Positions 7,124 to 16,859 are shown, counted from the stretch's first letter. The stretch is 64,000 nt of DNA from G963677445 sp963678275 (GCA_963678275.1 OY782765.1:1178001-1242000); one strand, 5' to 3'. Notes: generated by a model not told the origin, from the letters alone. Made by a program: numbers and translations.

Positions 7124-8165
7124 GAAAAGCTATTTCAGGGAATTTCTTGATTTCAACAGATCGCTGAGCCTCATGCTGGTGGCGAAGCTGAATCTTATTC
7201 AGGCAGTTGAAATTATCAGGCTTCAGCTTAAAGCTGGTGAATTCCGCTCGGTTATTGATGAGCTCCTCAGGGATCTGAAAACCGGCAGCTCTTTTTCCGC
7301 GGCCTGCGCCAAACGAAAAGATATCTTCCCCGAAGTATATGTGGCAAATATAAAGATAGCTGAAGAAACCGGCGAGCTTTCGGGTATCATAAGTGAATAT
7401 ACTGCATTCGAAGAAAAATACAGCAAATTAAAACAGAAAATATCCCACGCGCTCCGTTATCCGGTATTTATTATTTTTATCGCTGTGGCGGCTGTCGCCT
7501 TTTTACTTTTTTTCCTCATCCCCACTTTTGAAACATTATTTTCCACCATGAATGCCGAACTCCCCCCTGTTACAAAAGCGCTTATGGATATCAGCGGATT
7601 TTTGACCGATAACGGTATATGGATCATTCTCATAGTTGGTCTTCTATTTTTCTCGGCGTCACGCGCTGTTAAGACTGAATATGTTAAAGAAAATTATATT
7701 GACCGCATGGCCCTTTCATTCCCTCTTATATCCGGATTATTCAGGATAAACCTGCTGGCCCGTTTTTCGCTGAGTATGTCGATTTTGATAAGAAGCAGAG
7801 TCCGCCTTACAGACGCGTTAAAAATAGCGATGAATATTTCGGGGAATAAAGTTTTCAGGAATGAAATTAATGGTCTGGTAAAAAATCTTGTAAAAGGAGA
7901 AAGCATTGCCGGTAATGTAAAAAAATCGATTGTGTTTGATCCCACTTTCACCAGGCTGCTTATTGTAGGTGAACAGACAGCGGAACTTGATAAAATATTC
8001 TCCCTGCTGAGTGAATATTACACAAATGAATTTGATTCAAAACTTGAAACAATTACCTCAATGATCGAACCTGTGCTTATATTATTTATCGGGTTGGTTG
8101 TTGCGTTTATTCTAATAGCGATGTATCTTCCGATGTTTGAAATGGTAAATGTTATGGGAGCATAA
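7113..8165 (+). CDS. gspF: Type II secretion inner-membrane platform protein GspF/PilC
   Basis: The product has 350 residues, the usual length without the extra N-terminal extension. Two repeated GspF domains can be seen. The first (residues ~8-125) has FNRSLSLMLVAKLNLIQAVEII and EETGELSGII; the second (~205-325) has LLARFSLSMSILIRSRVRLTDALKIA and VGEQTAELDKIF. Transmembrane segments lie near 115-150, 165-190 and 320-345. It links the ATPase to the pseudopilus. The gene overlaps the upstream pseudopilin gene by 11 bases. Confidence 0.9.
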   Translation: MIFKKSYFREFLDFNRSLSLMLVAKLNLIQAVEIIRLQLKAGEFRSVIDELLRDLKTGSSFSAACAKRKDIFPEVYVANIKIAEETGELSGIISEYTAFEEKYSKLKQKISHALRYPVFIIFIAVAAVAFLLFFLIPTFETLFSTMNAELPPVTKALMDISGFLTDNGIWIILIVGLLFFSASRAVKTEYVKENYIDRMALSFPLISGLFRINLLARFSLSMSILIRSRVRLTDALKIAMNISGNKVFRNEINGLVKNLVKGESIAGNVKKSIVFDPTFTRLLIVGEQTAELDKIFSLLSEYYTNEFDSKLETITSMIEPVLILFIGLVVAFILIAMYLPMFEMVNVMGA

Positions 8166-8167
8166 AA

Positions 8168-8572
8168 ATGAAACGGAATAAAAGGAAAAACGGCTTTTCG
8201 ATGACCGAATTGCTTGTGGCGCTGGTAATTATCGGCGTGCTCGTTCTCCTTGCCCTTCCAAGGCTGATGCCTGTGGTCAACAAAGCCAAGGCGACTGAAG
8301 CAAAGCTGAACCTTAAGCAGGTCTATATGCTTCAGAAAGCCTATAAGTTTGAATTTGACAGATATTCCGATGAGCTCGCGGCTATCGGCTTTGAGCAGGA
8401 AACGCTGGTTACCGACGGAGGCAGAGCCAGGTATGAAATATCTATTGAAGAGGCCAACGTATCCAAATTTGTGGCCAAAGCTGTTTCCGTGGTCGATTTT
8501 GATGATGACGGCAATTTTAACGCCTGGCAGGTGGACCAGTCAGGTGTAATTAAGGAGGTTAGACCTGACTGA
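8168..8572 (+). CDS. gspG: Major pseudopilin GspG
   Basis: The product has 134 residues. The leader KRKNG|FSMTELLVALVIIGVLVLLALPRL is a clear prepilin peptidase site with Glu at position 5. It is followed by KAKATEAKLNLKQVYMLQKAYKFEFDRYSDELAAIGFE, the alpha-helical spine and the GspG-like region before the C-terminal strands. The tail VDFDDDGNFNAWQVD has closely spaced acidic residues suggestive of the calcium site of GspG pseudopilins. GGAG lies seven bases before the ATG, the strongest ribosome-binding site of the operon, fitting the most abundant subunit. Confidence 0.88.
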   Translation: MKRNKRKNGFSMTELLVALVIIGVLVLLALPRLMPVVNKAKATEAKLNLKQVYMLQKAYKFEFDRYSDELAAIGFEQETLVTDGGRARYEISIEEANVSKFVAKAVSVVDFDDDGNFNAWQVDQSGVIKEVRPD

Positions 8573-9093
8573 TGAAAAAAATACTTATTATTAATTTGAT
8601 TTTTGTTCTGCAGGGTTGCGCGGTAATTGACCTTTTTGACTGCGCCGATATAAATATAAGAATTGAAGAAGGCGCGCTGGATAAAAAAGGATATATAACA
8701 AATTTTAAGGTTAACGGCGCGGCTTTACCTTCCGATTATCCCGGGCAGCTTTCATCATTATTATATAACGATATTTACCTTTCAGGAAGAATGGAACTTA
8801 TCACCCCCGGCACAAAAGATTCCGGCGAGGGAAGCGATGATCTGAAAAAAATATCGGCAGAATGTCTTAAAAATAAAGGAGAAATAATTATCCGGGGTTC
8901 ACTATTCATTCTTAAGGACGCCGGCGCGTTCAGCGGCAGAGAACCGGGATATATATTAACTTTACAGTTTATTGATCCCGTTAACCTGGAAACATCGGGC
9001 ATTGCCGAATTAAAAGGCTGCTCCATAACGGAATTTATGGAAAATCCTGAAGCGGCCCTGAATAAATTAACCGAGCGGATTTTTGAAGAATGA
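8572..9093 (+). CDS. Lipoprotein of the secretion operon, unknown family
   Basis: The product has 173 residues. MKKILIINLIFVLQGC is a lipoprotein signal with Cys at 16. The mature part contains LPSDYPGQLSSLLYNDIYLSGRMELITP and GEIIIRGSLFILKDAG, a pattern seen in outer-membrane-associated accessory lipoproteins that form small alpha/beta domains. The start overlaps the gspG stop (TGATG) and the end overlaps the peptidase gene (ATGA), so it is translationally coupled. By position it may be a pilotin or secretin-stabilising factor; this is inference, and no pilotin motif is recognised. Confidence 0.6.
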   Translation: MKKILIINLIFVLQGCAVIDLFDCADINIRIEEGALDKKGYITNFKVNGAALPSDYPGQLSSLLYNDIYLSGRMELITPGTKDSGEGSDDLKKISAECLKNKGEIIIRGSLFILKDAGAFSGREPGYILTLQFIDPVNLETSGIAELKGCSITEFMENPEAALNKLTERIFEE

Positions 9094-9854
9094 TATATTT
9101 CTTTATCATATTGTTCCTGACGTCACTTTTTCTGGGCAGTTTCGCTAATAACCTGGTCTCCCGGCTTGGTAGCAACTCAAAATTTGATCTTCTGCGCTCT
9201 ACATGCCGGTGCGGTAAAAGAAAACTTGATATTTGTGAGATGATACCTGTAATAAGCTGGCTGCGGTCAGGAGGAAAATGTGAAAACTGTAATTCCAGGC
9301 TTCCGGTCAGGTATCCTCTTGTTGAGTTTTTATCCTCAGTTTTTGCTTTTTTTGTTTATTTTATTTACGATCTTACTGCTGAAGCCCTGGTGATTTATTT
9401 CGCGTTTTATATAATGATGATCATTGCTTTTACCGATCTGGAAAGCTGGTCCATCCCCGATGCGCTTCCCGCCCTTTTAATTGCCCTGGGAATAATAAGG
9501 TTAATCATTATTTCCCCCGACTATTCCATGACAGCCGTTTCAATGGTTGTTCCAACGCTTCTTTTAATAATAAAGGAATTTTTCCTGCGGGTTAAAAAAA
9601 GAGATATTATCGGGTATGGAGATATAAAATATCTTTTCGCGCTGTTTCTTTTTTTCCCCTTCTTCACTTCACTTTTGTCCCTTTGGATTTCCGCTTTGAT
9701 AGCTGTTATAACTTATTATTATCTCAGATTTCGTGATATAAAGTTATTCGGGGAAGGGCTTGTGCCGTTCGGATTTTTTCTTTCAGCCGGATTTATACTG
9801 GGAGGATTGGCGGGTGATAATTTAATTAATATTTATAAAAACATGTTATTCTGA
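9090..9854 (+). CDS. gspO: Prepilin peptidase (GspO/PilD)
   Basis: The product has 254 residues. The zinc-binding N-terminal domain shows CRCGKRKLDICEMIPVISWL...GGKCENCNSRLPVRYPLVE, a variant of the paired CxxC arrangement. The two catalytic aspartates are in FTDLESWSIPD (~residue 116) and GYGDIKYLFALFLFF (~residue 176). Six to eight membrane helices are visible. It cleaves and methylates the prepilin leaders of the neighbouring genes. It overlaps the lipoprotein gene by four bases. Confidence 0.92.
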   Translation: MIYFFIILFLTSLFLGSFANNLVSRLGSNSKFDLLRSTCRCGKRKLDICEMIPVISWLRSGGKCENCNSRLPVRYPLVEFLSSVFAFFVYFIYDLTAEALVIYFAFYIMMIIAFTDLESWSIPDALPALLIALGIIRLIIISPDYSMTAVSMVVPTLLLIIKEFFLRVKKRDIIGYGDIKYLFALFLFFPFFTSLLSLWISALIAVITYYYLRFRDIKLFGEGLVPFGFFLSAGFILGGLAGDNLINIYKNMLF

Positions 9855-9861
9855 AATTTTT

Positions 9862-11244
9862 ATGGAACCTTTATTAACGATAAATAAAAACGCTGCTGAG
9901 CTGATTTCTGCCGAAACCGCGTTTGAATATAATATTTTACCAGTTGATATTAATAACAACATACTCAAAATAGGCGCGGGAGATTCCGCCGACAGGAAGA
10001 TGATAAAAGAACTTGAATTTGACACAGGCTGTCAGATTGAAATTTTAACGCTTCCACTTAGTCTTATACATAAAAAACTTCCTGAGTGTTATCCCGATTT
10101 TATAAACAACTCACATATCCTTGATGATCAGGAGATTTCCGACGCGTCGAATATCGAGTTTGTCGACCGCATAATATCAGGAGCGCTAAATACCGGGGCG
10201 AGTGATATTCATTTTGAGGCGATGGATGAAAAATACCGGGTGCGGTACAGAATAGATGGTCACCTCAGGGAAGTCGCCTCACTGCCAATAAACAGGCACG
10301 CGCAGATATCTTCAAGGCTGAAGATAATGGCCGATCTTGATATTTCGGAAAAAAGAAGGCCCCAGGATGGAAGGATTGCCTATTCTTATGAGAACAGGAA
10401 TATTGATATAAGAGTATCAACCATTCCCGCCTCTTTTGGAGAAAAAATTGTTCTTCGTCTTCTCGATAAGGGCAGACTTTGCCTCGATCTGGCAAAGCTT
10501 GGGCTGAATTCCGGCCAGCTTAAAACTTTTGAGGAAAAAATCAATCTGCCATTCGGTATGATACTCGTAACCGGTCCCACCGGAAGCGGCAAAACAACTT
10601 CTCTTTACGCGGCTCTTAATTCTATCGATTCATCCGAAAAAAATATCCTGACCATCGAAGATCCGGTGGAATATAATCTTGACGGCATCAACCAATGCCA
10701 GGTTAAGCATGATATCGGCTTCAACTTTGTCACAGCCCTGCGTTCATTCCTCAGGCAGGATCCCGATATTATTATGGTCGGGGAAATAAGAGATGAAGAA
10801 ACAGCCGACATTGCTGTCCGTTCGGCGCTGACCGGTCACTTGGTATTCAGCACACTGCATACAAACGACTCGGTAACCGCGATAACCCGTTTAACAGATA
10901 TGGGCATTCCTCCCTACCTGGTGGCTTCATCGGTAAAACTAATTATCGCCCAGCGACTCGTAAGAAAATTATGTAAATGTTCCATCGGCAATAATGGAAA
11001 AGAGAGGGAACCGCGGGGATGTATTGAATGCGGCTATACAGGATTCAGAGGAAGAACCGCTCTTTTTGAAATGATGGAAATTGACCCCGAAATAGCGGAA
11101 CTTATCTCAAATAATGCTTCGGTGGGAACAATAAAGAAAAAACTTTCTGAGAAAAACTTTAAGTCCCTGAGGGAAAGCGGAATAGAAAAAGCGGAAATAG
11201 GAATAACAACATTAAACGAGGTGCTTCGTGAAACTGCTGTTTAA
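9862..11244 (+). CDS. gspE: Type II secretion/pilus assembly ATPase GspE
   Basis: The product has 460 residues. An N-terminal region (1-85) is followed by the N2 domain with ASDIHFEAMDEKYRVRYRIDGHL, an Asp box, Walker A GPTGSGKTT at ~237-245, the Walker B region DPDIIMVGEIRDEETA near 300, and a His box LTGHLVFSTLHTND. A C-x-C...C-x-x-C zinc motif (CKCSIG...GCIECGYTGFRGR) near residues 370-395 is typical of GspE. It is shorter than average at the N-terminus, with a compact N1 domain. It powers pseudopilus assembly. Confidence 0.93.
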   Translation: MEPLLTINKNAAELISAETAFEYNILPVDINNNILKIGAGDSADRKMIKELEFDTGCQIEILTLPLSLIHKKLPECYPDFINNSHILDDQEISDASNIEFVDRIISGALNTGASDIHFEAMDEKYRVRYRIDGHLREVASLPINRHAQISSRLKIMADLDISEKRRPQDGRIAYSYENRNIDIRVSTIPASFGEKIVLRLLDKGRLCLDLAKLGLNSGQLKTFEEKINLPFGMILVTGPTGSGKTTSLYAALNSIDSSEKNILTIEDPVEYNLDGINQCQVKHDIGFNFVTALRSFLRQDPDIIMVGEIRDEETADIAVRSALTGHLVFSTLHTNDSVTAITRLTDMGIPPYLVASSVKLIIAQRLVRKLCKCSIGNNGKEREPRGCIECGYTGFRGRTALFEMMEIDPEIAELISNNASVGTIKKKLSEKNFKSLRESGIEKAEIGITTLNEVLRETAV

Positions 11245-13126
11245 TATTTTATCTGCGTTAATTATTTTTTTATCTGCGCTCAATGCGCAAGAAAACAATC
11301 CTGTCGGATATCCTCCAAATTATAATTCTGTCATTCCATCCCTTAATTTTAAGGATACCGATATAAGGGATATTCTGAGGGCAATGGCGATAGAATATAA
11401 AACTAATATTGTAGTGGATAACAAAATCTCACAGAAGATTTCAACCGCTCTCTTCGATATTTCCCTTTTTGACGCGGTAAAAATAATATCATCGGATAAC
11501 GGGCTGCTTTTCGCTTATGACAGCCTGAGGTTTTATGTGAAAACCGTTCCTGAAACCGCTCCTCCACCCGAAAAGGAACCTGAACCTTATGTCAGCTTTG
11601 ATAAGGGCAATAATCATATCGATATCAGGCTGAAAAATGTTTCGGTAAACAGGTTTGTTCAGGAGCTGAGGGAAAAAACCGGCAGAAACTTCCTGCTCTC
11701 TTCCGGAACATCCGGTAAAATTTCAGGTGAATTAAGAGACATCAATTATGTAACAGGCATTCAGAACATTCTAAGGAATAGCGGATTTTACCTTACCGAA
11801 AAAGATTCCATCTATTATATTTCACGATCCTCATATTTCAGCGCTACTGAAAGCGTCAGAAAGGATAACAGAGTTTATTGGGTCAGCGCCAACGGGAAAT
11901 CTGTGACCATTGATGTAAAGGAAGCGTCACTGAATAAAATAATGGATGATATTACCGGTCAGCTCGATTTGCAGATAATCAAACTCGCTTCCCCTAACGC
12001 GACCATAACCGTTAAATGCAACAATGTCGACCTCGACAGGGCGCTATATTATATGTTTAAAGGCACTGAATTTTCGTTTAAGAAGGAGGAGGAAACATAT
12101 ATTATCGGCAAAAAAAGTGAAATTACCTTAAGCAATATCAGGCTTGTAAGATTAAAACATCTCCGCGCTGATAAACTTAAGGAAAAATTGCCCGGACAAC
12201 TATTTCCCGGCGCGTCGGCAAGTGTGGATATTGAGCATAACGCCCTGGTGCTGACAGGTCCGAATGAGCCGGTTTCGCAAATGGCCGATTATATCGACGC
12301 TATCGACCAGCCTGTGCCCCAGGTTATGATAGAAGCTCTTGTTGTAGATTATAATCTCGATAAACTTTTTGAAATGGGCATTTCGGCAGGAAGCGGTGAT
12401 TCGGCTACCGCGGCAAGATCAGATCAATGGTTCCCCGGCCTTGATGTAACCGCGAGCGGAAACAAAATAAACCAGATATTCAAAGATATAGGCAACATAA
12501 ATCTTTTTGGAAAAGATATAAATGTTGGCAACCTTGGCAAACTTCCGGAAGATTTTTTTATTAATATAAGAATGCTGGAACAGGATGGCGTGGCAAATGT
12601 CCGCTCCCGCCCTGTTCTTTCGGCTCTCAACGGGCATAAGGCCTCACTTAAGGTCGGTCAGATACAGAATTATGTTTTCAAAGAGATCATGCCCCTTACA
12701 AGCCAGGTGAACACAAATTTTATTGAACGTGAACAGATTGAAAAAATTGAGGCATTTATAAGCTTCGAAATTACACCCTGGGTAGGTCCCGATAACCAGC
12801 TTACTTTAGAATTAAAGCCCGATTTCCAGACTCCCATTGGAAATTTTTCACCCGATAAAAATGAAATCCCGGCGATCAATACCCGCACACTTGAATCGAC
12901 GGTAAGATTAAAACATGGGGAAACGATAGTCCTGGGTGGTCTTATTCAGGATAAGGAATCAACAACTATTAGAAAATTCCCGATTCTTGGCGATATTCCT
13001 TTCCTTAAAGAAATTTTCAGCAGCAAAAGCAGGCAAAGGTCTAAAGCTGAACTTATAATCTACCTGACGCCTAAAATATTTTACGAAGATTATTCCGATT
13101 TCAGCTACTATGAGTATGCTAAATAA
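11228..13126 (+). CDS. gspD: Secretin GspD (outer-membrane channel)
   Basis: The product has 632 residues. It starts at GTG 11228 inside the end of gspE, giving the signal peptide MKLLFNILSALIIFLSALNAQ. N-domains follow (NFKDTDIRDILRAMAIEYKTNIVVD and further repeats to ~340), then the secretin core with GEIVLGGLIQD-like KHGETIVLGGLIQDKES, FPILGDIPFLKEIFSS and KAELIIYLTPKIF, the signature of the secretin C-terminus. The repeated STN/N1-type modules (KDTDIRDILRAM, LKNVSVNRFVQELREKTG, VKEASLNKIMDDITGQ) are unusually clear. It forms the exit pore of the system. Confidence 0.93.
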   Translation: MKLLFNILSALIIFLSALNAQENNPVGYPPNYNSVIPSLNFKDTDIRDILRAMAIEYKTNIVVDNKISQKISTALFDISLFDAVKIISSDNGLLFAYDSLRFYVKTVPETAPPPEKEPEPYVSFDKGNNHIDIRLKNVSVNRFVQELREKTGRNFLLSSGTSGKISGELRDINYVTGIQNILRNSGFYLTEKDSIYYISRSSYFSATESVRKDNRVYWVSANGKSVTIDVKEASLNKIMDDITGQLDLQIIKLASPNATITVKCNNVDLDRALYYMFKGTEFSFKKEEETYIIGKKSEITLSNIRLVRLKHLRADKLKEKLPGQLFPGASASVDIEHNALVLTGPNEPVSQMADYIDAIDQPVPQVMIEALVVDYNLDKLFEMGISAGSGDSATAARSDQWFPGLDVTASGNKINQIFKDIGNINLFGKDINVGNLGKLPEDFFINIRMLEQDGVANVRSRPVLSALNGHKASLKVGQIQNYVFKEIMPLTSQVNTNFIEREQIEKIEAFISFEITPWVGPDNQLTLELKPDFQTPIGNFSPDKNEIPAINTRTLESTVRLKHGETIVLGGLIQDKESTTIRKFPILGDIPFLKEIFSSKSRQRSKAELIIYLTPKIFYEDYSDFSYYEYAK

Positions 13127-14546
13127 AATAAGTTACCTGAAAACCGCCGGTGTTTCGGAACTTGTTCTGCTCAGAATAAGAGGCGGGAAAGCTGTGATTG
13201 AAGGATATAAAGCGGACAAGAATCCCTTTAAACTTTCTTCATCAAAGCCGGTTTTAATCCGGGAAAAACTCTTCGAAAAAAAAATAAAATTCGATGGGGA
13301 TTTTACCACCCTCCTGAATGAATTGGTCCGTTTTGCTGAAGAATCAGGTTTGAAAGATTATTCGGTTGTCGCCGACCCGGGAGTTTTCAGGGTTAAAGAG
13401 ATTAAAACTCCTTTTGAAACTACCGCGGATGAAGAGCTGTGGTTTCTCGAGAATACACAGAAGTTTCTTCCTAAAAGCGGAGATAAAGATAATTTCTACT
13501 ACCGTTATTTTAAATACCATTCCGATAACGATTATGCCTCTTATATAGTGGCGATTACCAGGAAAGAAAGCATTGATAATTTCACCCGGGCCGCCGAAAA
13601 GAAAAAATTGAATATTCTCTCCATAACCCCGTTTCAGCTTTCACCCCTTCTTCAACCGGCGGAGCCGGATAAACCGCGCGTGTATATTGAAGAGACTGAG
13701 GGCAGCATACAATTCTTCTATAATTTTGAGGGCGGAATAATACATGACGAGTTTTTAAACGAAACAGGGGAAAACAGTGTCGACCATTATATCGCGCGGA
13801 GGATTTCAGACCTACTGGGCAAAAAAAAGGATTTAAACCAGGGTGTTGAACCTCTCCTTTATTACAGTGGAAAAGAAAACGGGAAAAATATCGCGGACAG
13901 GATTCAGAATATGTTCAGGCTGGATTCAACTCCCGAACTGTTTCCATCCGGGAAATCTGTAATTGATATGCTTTTTTATGATTTCGGCAGACATATAAAT
14001 TTTCTCGAAGGTCCCCTTTTATCATCAGGAAAAGAAAAAAGGGAAAAAAACATACTTAACAGAACAATAATCGCTATCGGACTCACCCTGGCTTTTTTCC
14101 TCAGTATGAACATGTTCCTCGCGGGATTTTTGACATCGCGGATTGACTCTGATGAAGAATCACTTATTGAAATTGAAAGCGGCAGAACCCTGGCTGAGAA
14201 GTTAAATAAAGAAAATGATATACTGAAAAAAAATCTGCTTTCACTCGCCGATCTACAAAATAAACACACAAGAATATCACATGCCTTAAAAGAGTTAAGT
14301 TATGTTTTTGAGTATGGAGCGAGCCTTTCTTCGGTAGAAACCGAAGGAGATGAGAATAAAGTTTCTTTTACCCTTTCAGGATATGTTACAGATAATGAAC
14401 AGGCTGTTCATGTAGTTAATAAACTTGAAAGGATTTCAGGCTTCAATAATGTTAAACTGATTCACTCCGGAAAAGTAGCGTCAAATAAAAAACATCCCGC
14501 TGATTATCAATTCACCATTAGACTGGATTATTATGGAAACGATTGA
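13110..14546 (+). CDS. GspL-like assembly protein (PilM/PilN-type fusion)
   Basis: The product has 478 residues. An N-terminal ~310-residue cytoplasmic region resembles the actin-like fold of GspL/PilM (DYSVVADPGVFRVKEIKTPFET, ETEGSIQFFYNFEGGIIHDE). A single transmembrane helix follows near 325-345 (IIAIGLTLAFFLSMNMFLAGFL), then a coiled coil (EESLIEIESGRTLAEKLNKENDILKKNLL) and a PilN/ferredoxin-like domain (SFTLSGYVTDNEQAVHVVNKLERISGFNNVKLI). This is the classical GspL layout. It overlaps gspD by 17 bases and the next gene by 14. Confidence 0.75.
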   Translation: MSMLNKISYLKTAGVSELVLLRIRGGKAVIEGYKADKNPFKLSSSKPVLIREKLFEKKIKFDGDFTTLLNELVRFAEESGLKDYSVVADPGVFRVKEIKTPFETTADEELWFLENTQKFLPKSGDKDNFYYRYFKYHSDNDYASYIVAITRKESIDNFTRAAEKKKLNILSITPFQLSPLLQPAEPDKPRVYIEETEGSIQFFYNFEGGIIHDEFLNETGENSVDHYIARRISDLLGKKKDLNQGVEPLLYYSGKENGKNIADRIQNMFRLDSTPELFPSGKSVIDMLFYDFGRHINFLEGPLLSSGKEKREKNILNRTIIAIGLTLAFFLSMNMFLAGFLTSRIDSDEESLIEIESGRTLAEKLNKENDILKKNLLSLADLQNKHTRISHALKELSYVFEYGASLSSVETEGDENKVSFTLSGYVTDNEQAVHVVNKLERISGFNNVKLIHSGKVASNKKHPADYQFTIRLDYYGND

Positions 14547-15072
14547 TAAAAGAAAAAGGAACCTCGTTATCCTGGTGATTTTGTTCAGCCTGTTGATTTT
14601 TTTATTTGAGATAATTCCCGGGCTTTTTGAAAATGTTTCCCTCCTGGCTGAATACATTAAACGAACCGCGGGCGCCGGAGACGCCGCGGAAGTAACTTAC
14701 CGGTTGAAAAACGCGCAGTCTGAAAACCACGCCCTAAAAAGCGCCCTCGGTGGAATTGTAACGGAATATGAAGAAAACAGCGCCTTCTCTCCCCTGCTGA
14801 TTCTCCTTAATGATCTTGCCGAGCGCTCTGGTCTTGATATTATGCATCTCCGCCCTGGTCCGGCGGAAAGGCAAAAGGACCTGTGGCTTCAACCTGTTGA
14901 AATTGAAATGGAAGGTTCCTTCGAAGAGTTTTATAATTTTAACCGTTTCCTTGAAAATTCCGGAAAGGTAATTACTGTTAAAAAATGTGAGATTAAAAAG
15001 GATAAAGGGAAAAAATTAAAAATAACCGCTCAGCTCGATATTTACCTTAATCTTTCGGGGAGAAAGGGATAA
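14533..15072 (+). CDS. GspM/PilO-like inner-membrane protein
   Basis: The product has 179 residues: a short cytoplasmic tail, one membrane helix (LVILVILFSLLIFLFEIIPGLF), a coiled region, and a periplasmic ferredoxin-like domain (SPLLILLNDLAERSGLDIMHLRPG..., IEMEGSFEEFYNFNRFLENSGKVITVKKCEIKK) as in PilO/GspM. It couples to the L-like protein upstream. The assignment rests on layout and order, since these proteins diverge strongly in sequence. Confidence 0.75.
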   Translation: METIDKRKRNLVILVILFSLLIFLFEIIPGLFENVSLLAEYIKRTAGAGDAAEVTYRLKNAQSENHALKSALGGIVTEYEENSAFSPLLILLNDLAERSGLDIMHLRPGPAERQKDLWLQPVEIEMEGSFEEFYNFNRFLENSGKVITVKKCEIKKDKGKKLKITAQLDIYLNLSGRKG

Positions 15073-15572
15073 TGAAAAAAAAGGGGAACAGGTTAAAAAC
15101 CATTATCTTCCGTTCAGCGCTTGGAATTGTTGTCCTGGTAATTTGGGGCAGAATATTCTGGCAGGCCGCGGAATATTTCTCAGCCGGTGAGGATGATATT
15201 CCGGTTGTAAATATTGAAGAACAAACCGATTTTTCACTTAATAATAAAGCGCTCACTACAAAACCTGTCATGCCCGGTTATGAAAATCTGCCTAATGATC
15301 CATTTGGTTTCAGGGCAAAGCCGGTCAGAAAAAGAATTCAAACCAATAAAACGGCAAAAAAAGATACTATTCCACCTCCCCCCTTTTCACTTAACGGAGT
15401 TATAATTAATGGCAAAAGCAAACTTGCCGTGATTCTCGATTCCAATACAGGCAACACAATTTTCCTGAGAGAAAATGAAACCTACCTCGAATACAAAATA
15501 ACCGCGATTTCAAAAAATGAAATAACCCTCAAAAGAAAAAACAAAAAATTCACCCTTAAAATCAATCCGTAG
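15072..15572 (+). CDS. GspC/PilP-like periplasmic linker protein
   Basis: The product has 166 residues: an N-terminal membrane anchor (TIIFRSALGIVVLVIWGRIFWQAA), a Pro/Lys-rich linker, and a small beta domain at the end with PFSLNGVIINGKSKLAVILDSNTGNTIFLRENETYLEYKITAISKNEITLKRK. That 'L-x-G-V-I...A-I-L...V' pattern is the homology-region fold of GspC and PilP, which docks on the secretin N0 domain. It is the last gene of the operon; a TAATG overlap joins it to the previous gene. Confidence 0.78.
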   Translation: MKKKGNRLKTIIFRSALGIVVLVIWGRIFWQAAEYFSAGEDDIPVVNIEEQTDFSLNNKALTTKPVMPGYENLPNDPFGFRAKPVRKRIQTNKTAKKDTIPPPPFSLNGVIINGKSKLAVILDSNTGNTIFLRENETYLEYKITAISKNEITLKRKNKKFTLKINP

Positions 15573-15593
15573 GACAGATTTGCAATCTGTCCT
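15571..15593 (+). terminator. Hairpin after the secretion operon
   Basis: A perfect 10-bp stem AGGACAGATT/AATCTGTCCT with loop TGC starts at the stop codon of the last operon gene. It lacks a T-run (CTCCTAATT follows), so it may act as an mRNA 3'-end stabiliser rather than a strong intrinsic terminator. Confidence 0.45.
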
Positions 15594-16625
15594 CTCCTAA
15601 TTAGCGCATGTCTTCGCCTATGGAATATCTCTCCACTTCATCCCCAATTCCTATGCTGGCAAAGCGAGAACCAAAAGGAATTGCATAGAAATCGTCATAA
15701 TCATAAACCGGCGGAGCCGGAAGTGGATAGTGAAGAGTGGAGAGTTAAAAAACAATTTTTCTTTTGTGATAACTTCAAAATCTCCCAAAAGTCCCGTTAG
15801 GGATCCGACACGTCGGACAGGCTTTCAGATAATAGCCCTACAATTCATTGTGGGGTAATAGGTTAGTGAGAGAATCAATAGTCCCGCCAGGGATTCTCCG
15901 CGGCGAACAGGCAGACAGAATTACCCCGTAAAATAAAATTTTGCCTTTTTGCGTAGAATTTAACTTCTTACGGAGTAATCATAAACCGGCAAGCCAGAAG
16001 TGAAAAGTGGTTAGTGGAAAATGAAGAATAAAACAATTCTCAGATTTATTAAAGAACCCGCTTTAGAAGGCGACTTCGATTTAGATTTCTATGGCCAACA
16101 TATATCCGGTCAATCTTTTTAATCACCCCATTCCTATTCTGAGTTTTTTACCTGATAATTAGATAATTCCTTAGAACATATCGCCCGCTTGAATAAGGGT
16201 TAATAAGGTTTAGTTTGGTCGGGTGGTTTCCTATGCTACTAAGGTTAAAAAATCAAAAAATAAGGTTTCATTACATTCTTTTCATTCCTCATTCGTAATT
16301 CGTAATTTCTTTTGTGGCTTTTTTTCCACCTCATCACCGAAATCTGCGTAACCAAAAAATCTGCGGTTCTCTTGACCTTATTAATTGTTCATTGTTCATT
16401 ATTAATTATTAATTGCGTCTTTGCCATTTTGCGTAGAATTTGACTGCTAAGGGAGTAATCATAATCCTTCCTTAGAGTACAAGCGCTGCTATTCAAATCA
16501 TTATACTCTATTCAATATTCTGCCCAAAAAAAGCAAGAATATTATTATAAAGCTGCCCAATTCCTAATTCCTAATTCCCAATTCCTAATTCTAAATCCTC
16601 ACCCTATTTTTACCCTACTTTAAAC
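15594..16625. other. Long repeat-rich intergenic region
   Basis: No gene is supported. It contains a decayed AGTCCCG..AGGGA..ACAGGC unit twice (15790-15822 and 15879-15914), a CCCTACAAT/ATTGTGGGG hairpin at 15836-15855, two copies of the dispersed motif TTGCGTAGAATTT(A/G)AC...TAATCATAA (15949-15983 and 16429-16463), the AT repeat ATTGTTCATTATTAATTATTAATT near 16385-16415, and tandem TTCCTAA-type heptamers near 16558-16600. This looks like accumulated small repeat debris. Confidence 0.5.
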
Positions 16626-16657
16626 TTGACAAAATTGAATTAATTTTATTATGTTTC
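16626..16657 (+). promoter_or_regulatory. Candidate promoter of the full-length rhs gene
   Basis: TTGACA at 16626-16631 is followed after 18 bases by TATGTTTC at 16650-16657, near the Bacteroidota -7 consensus TAnnTTTG. The leader to the ATG would be about 200 bases, which leaves room for regulation but shows no clear structure. Confidence 0.35.
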
Positions 16658-16859
16658 ACATTAGAAGATATACAGATGTTATTAGTATTTTATTTAGAGG
16701 CTGAGTTTTTTTGGGCTATGTTAAAGGAAGGGTTATTTCTTCCGGATTTTATGTTTATGGATTAAGTGCAAAAGTTAATTCTTTTTACGTATAAGGATAT
16801 ATTTTTTTATAAAATAGAAGTTTTCGTTTATTTAAAGAAAATTTTTCCCGGAGGAAAAA

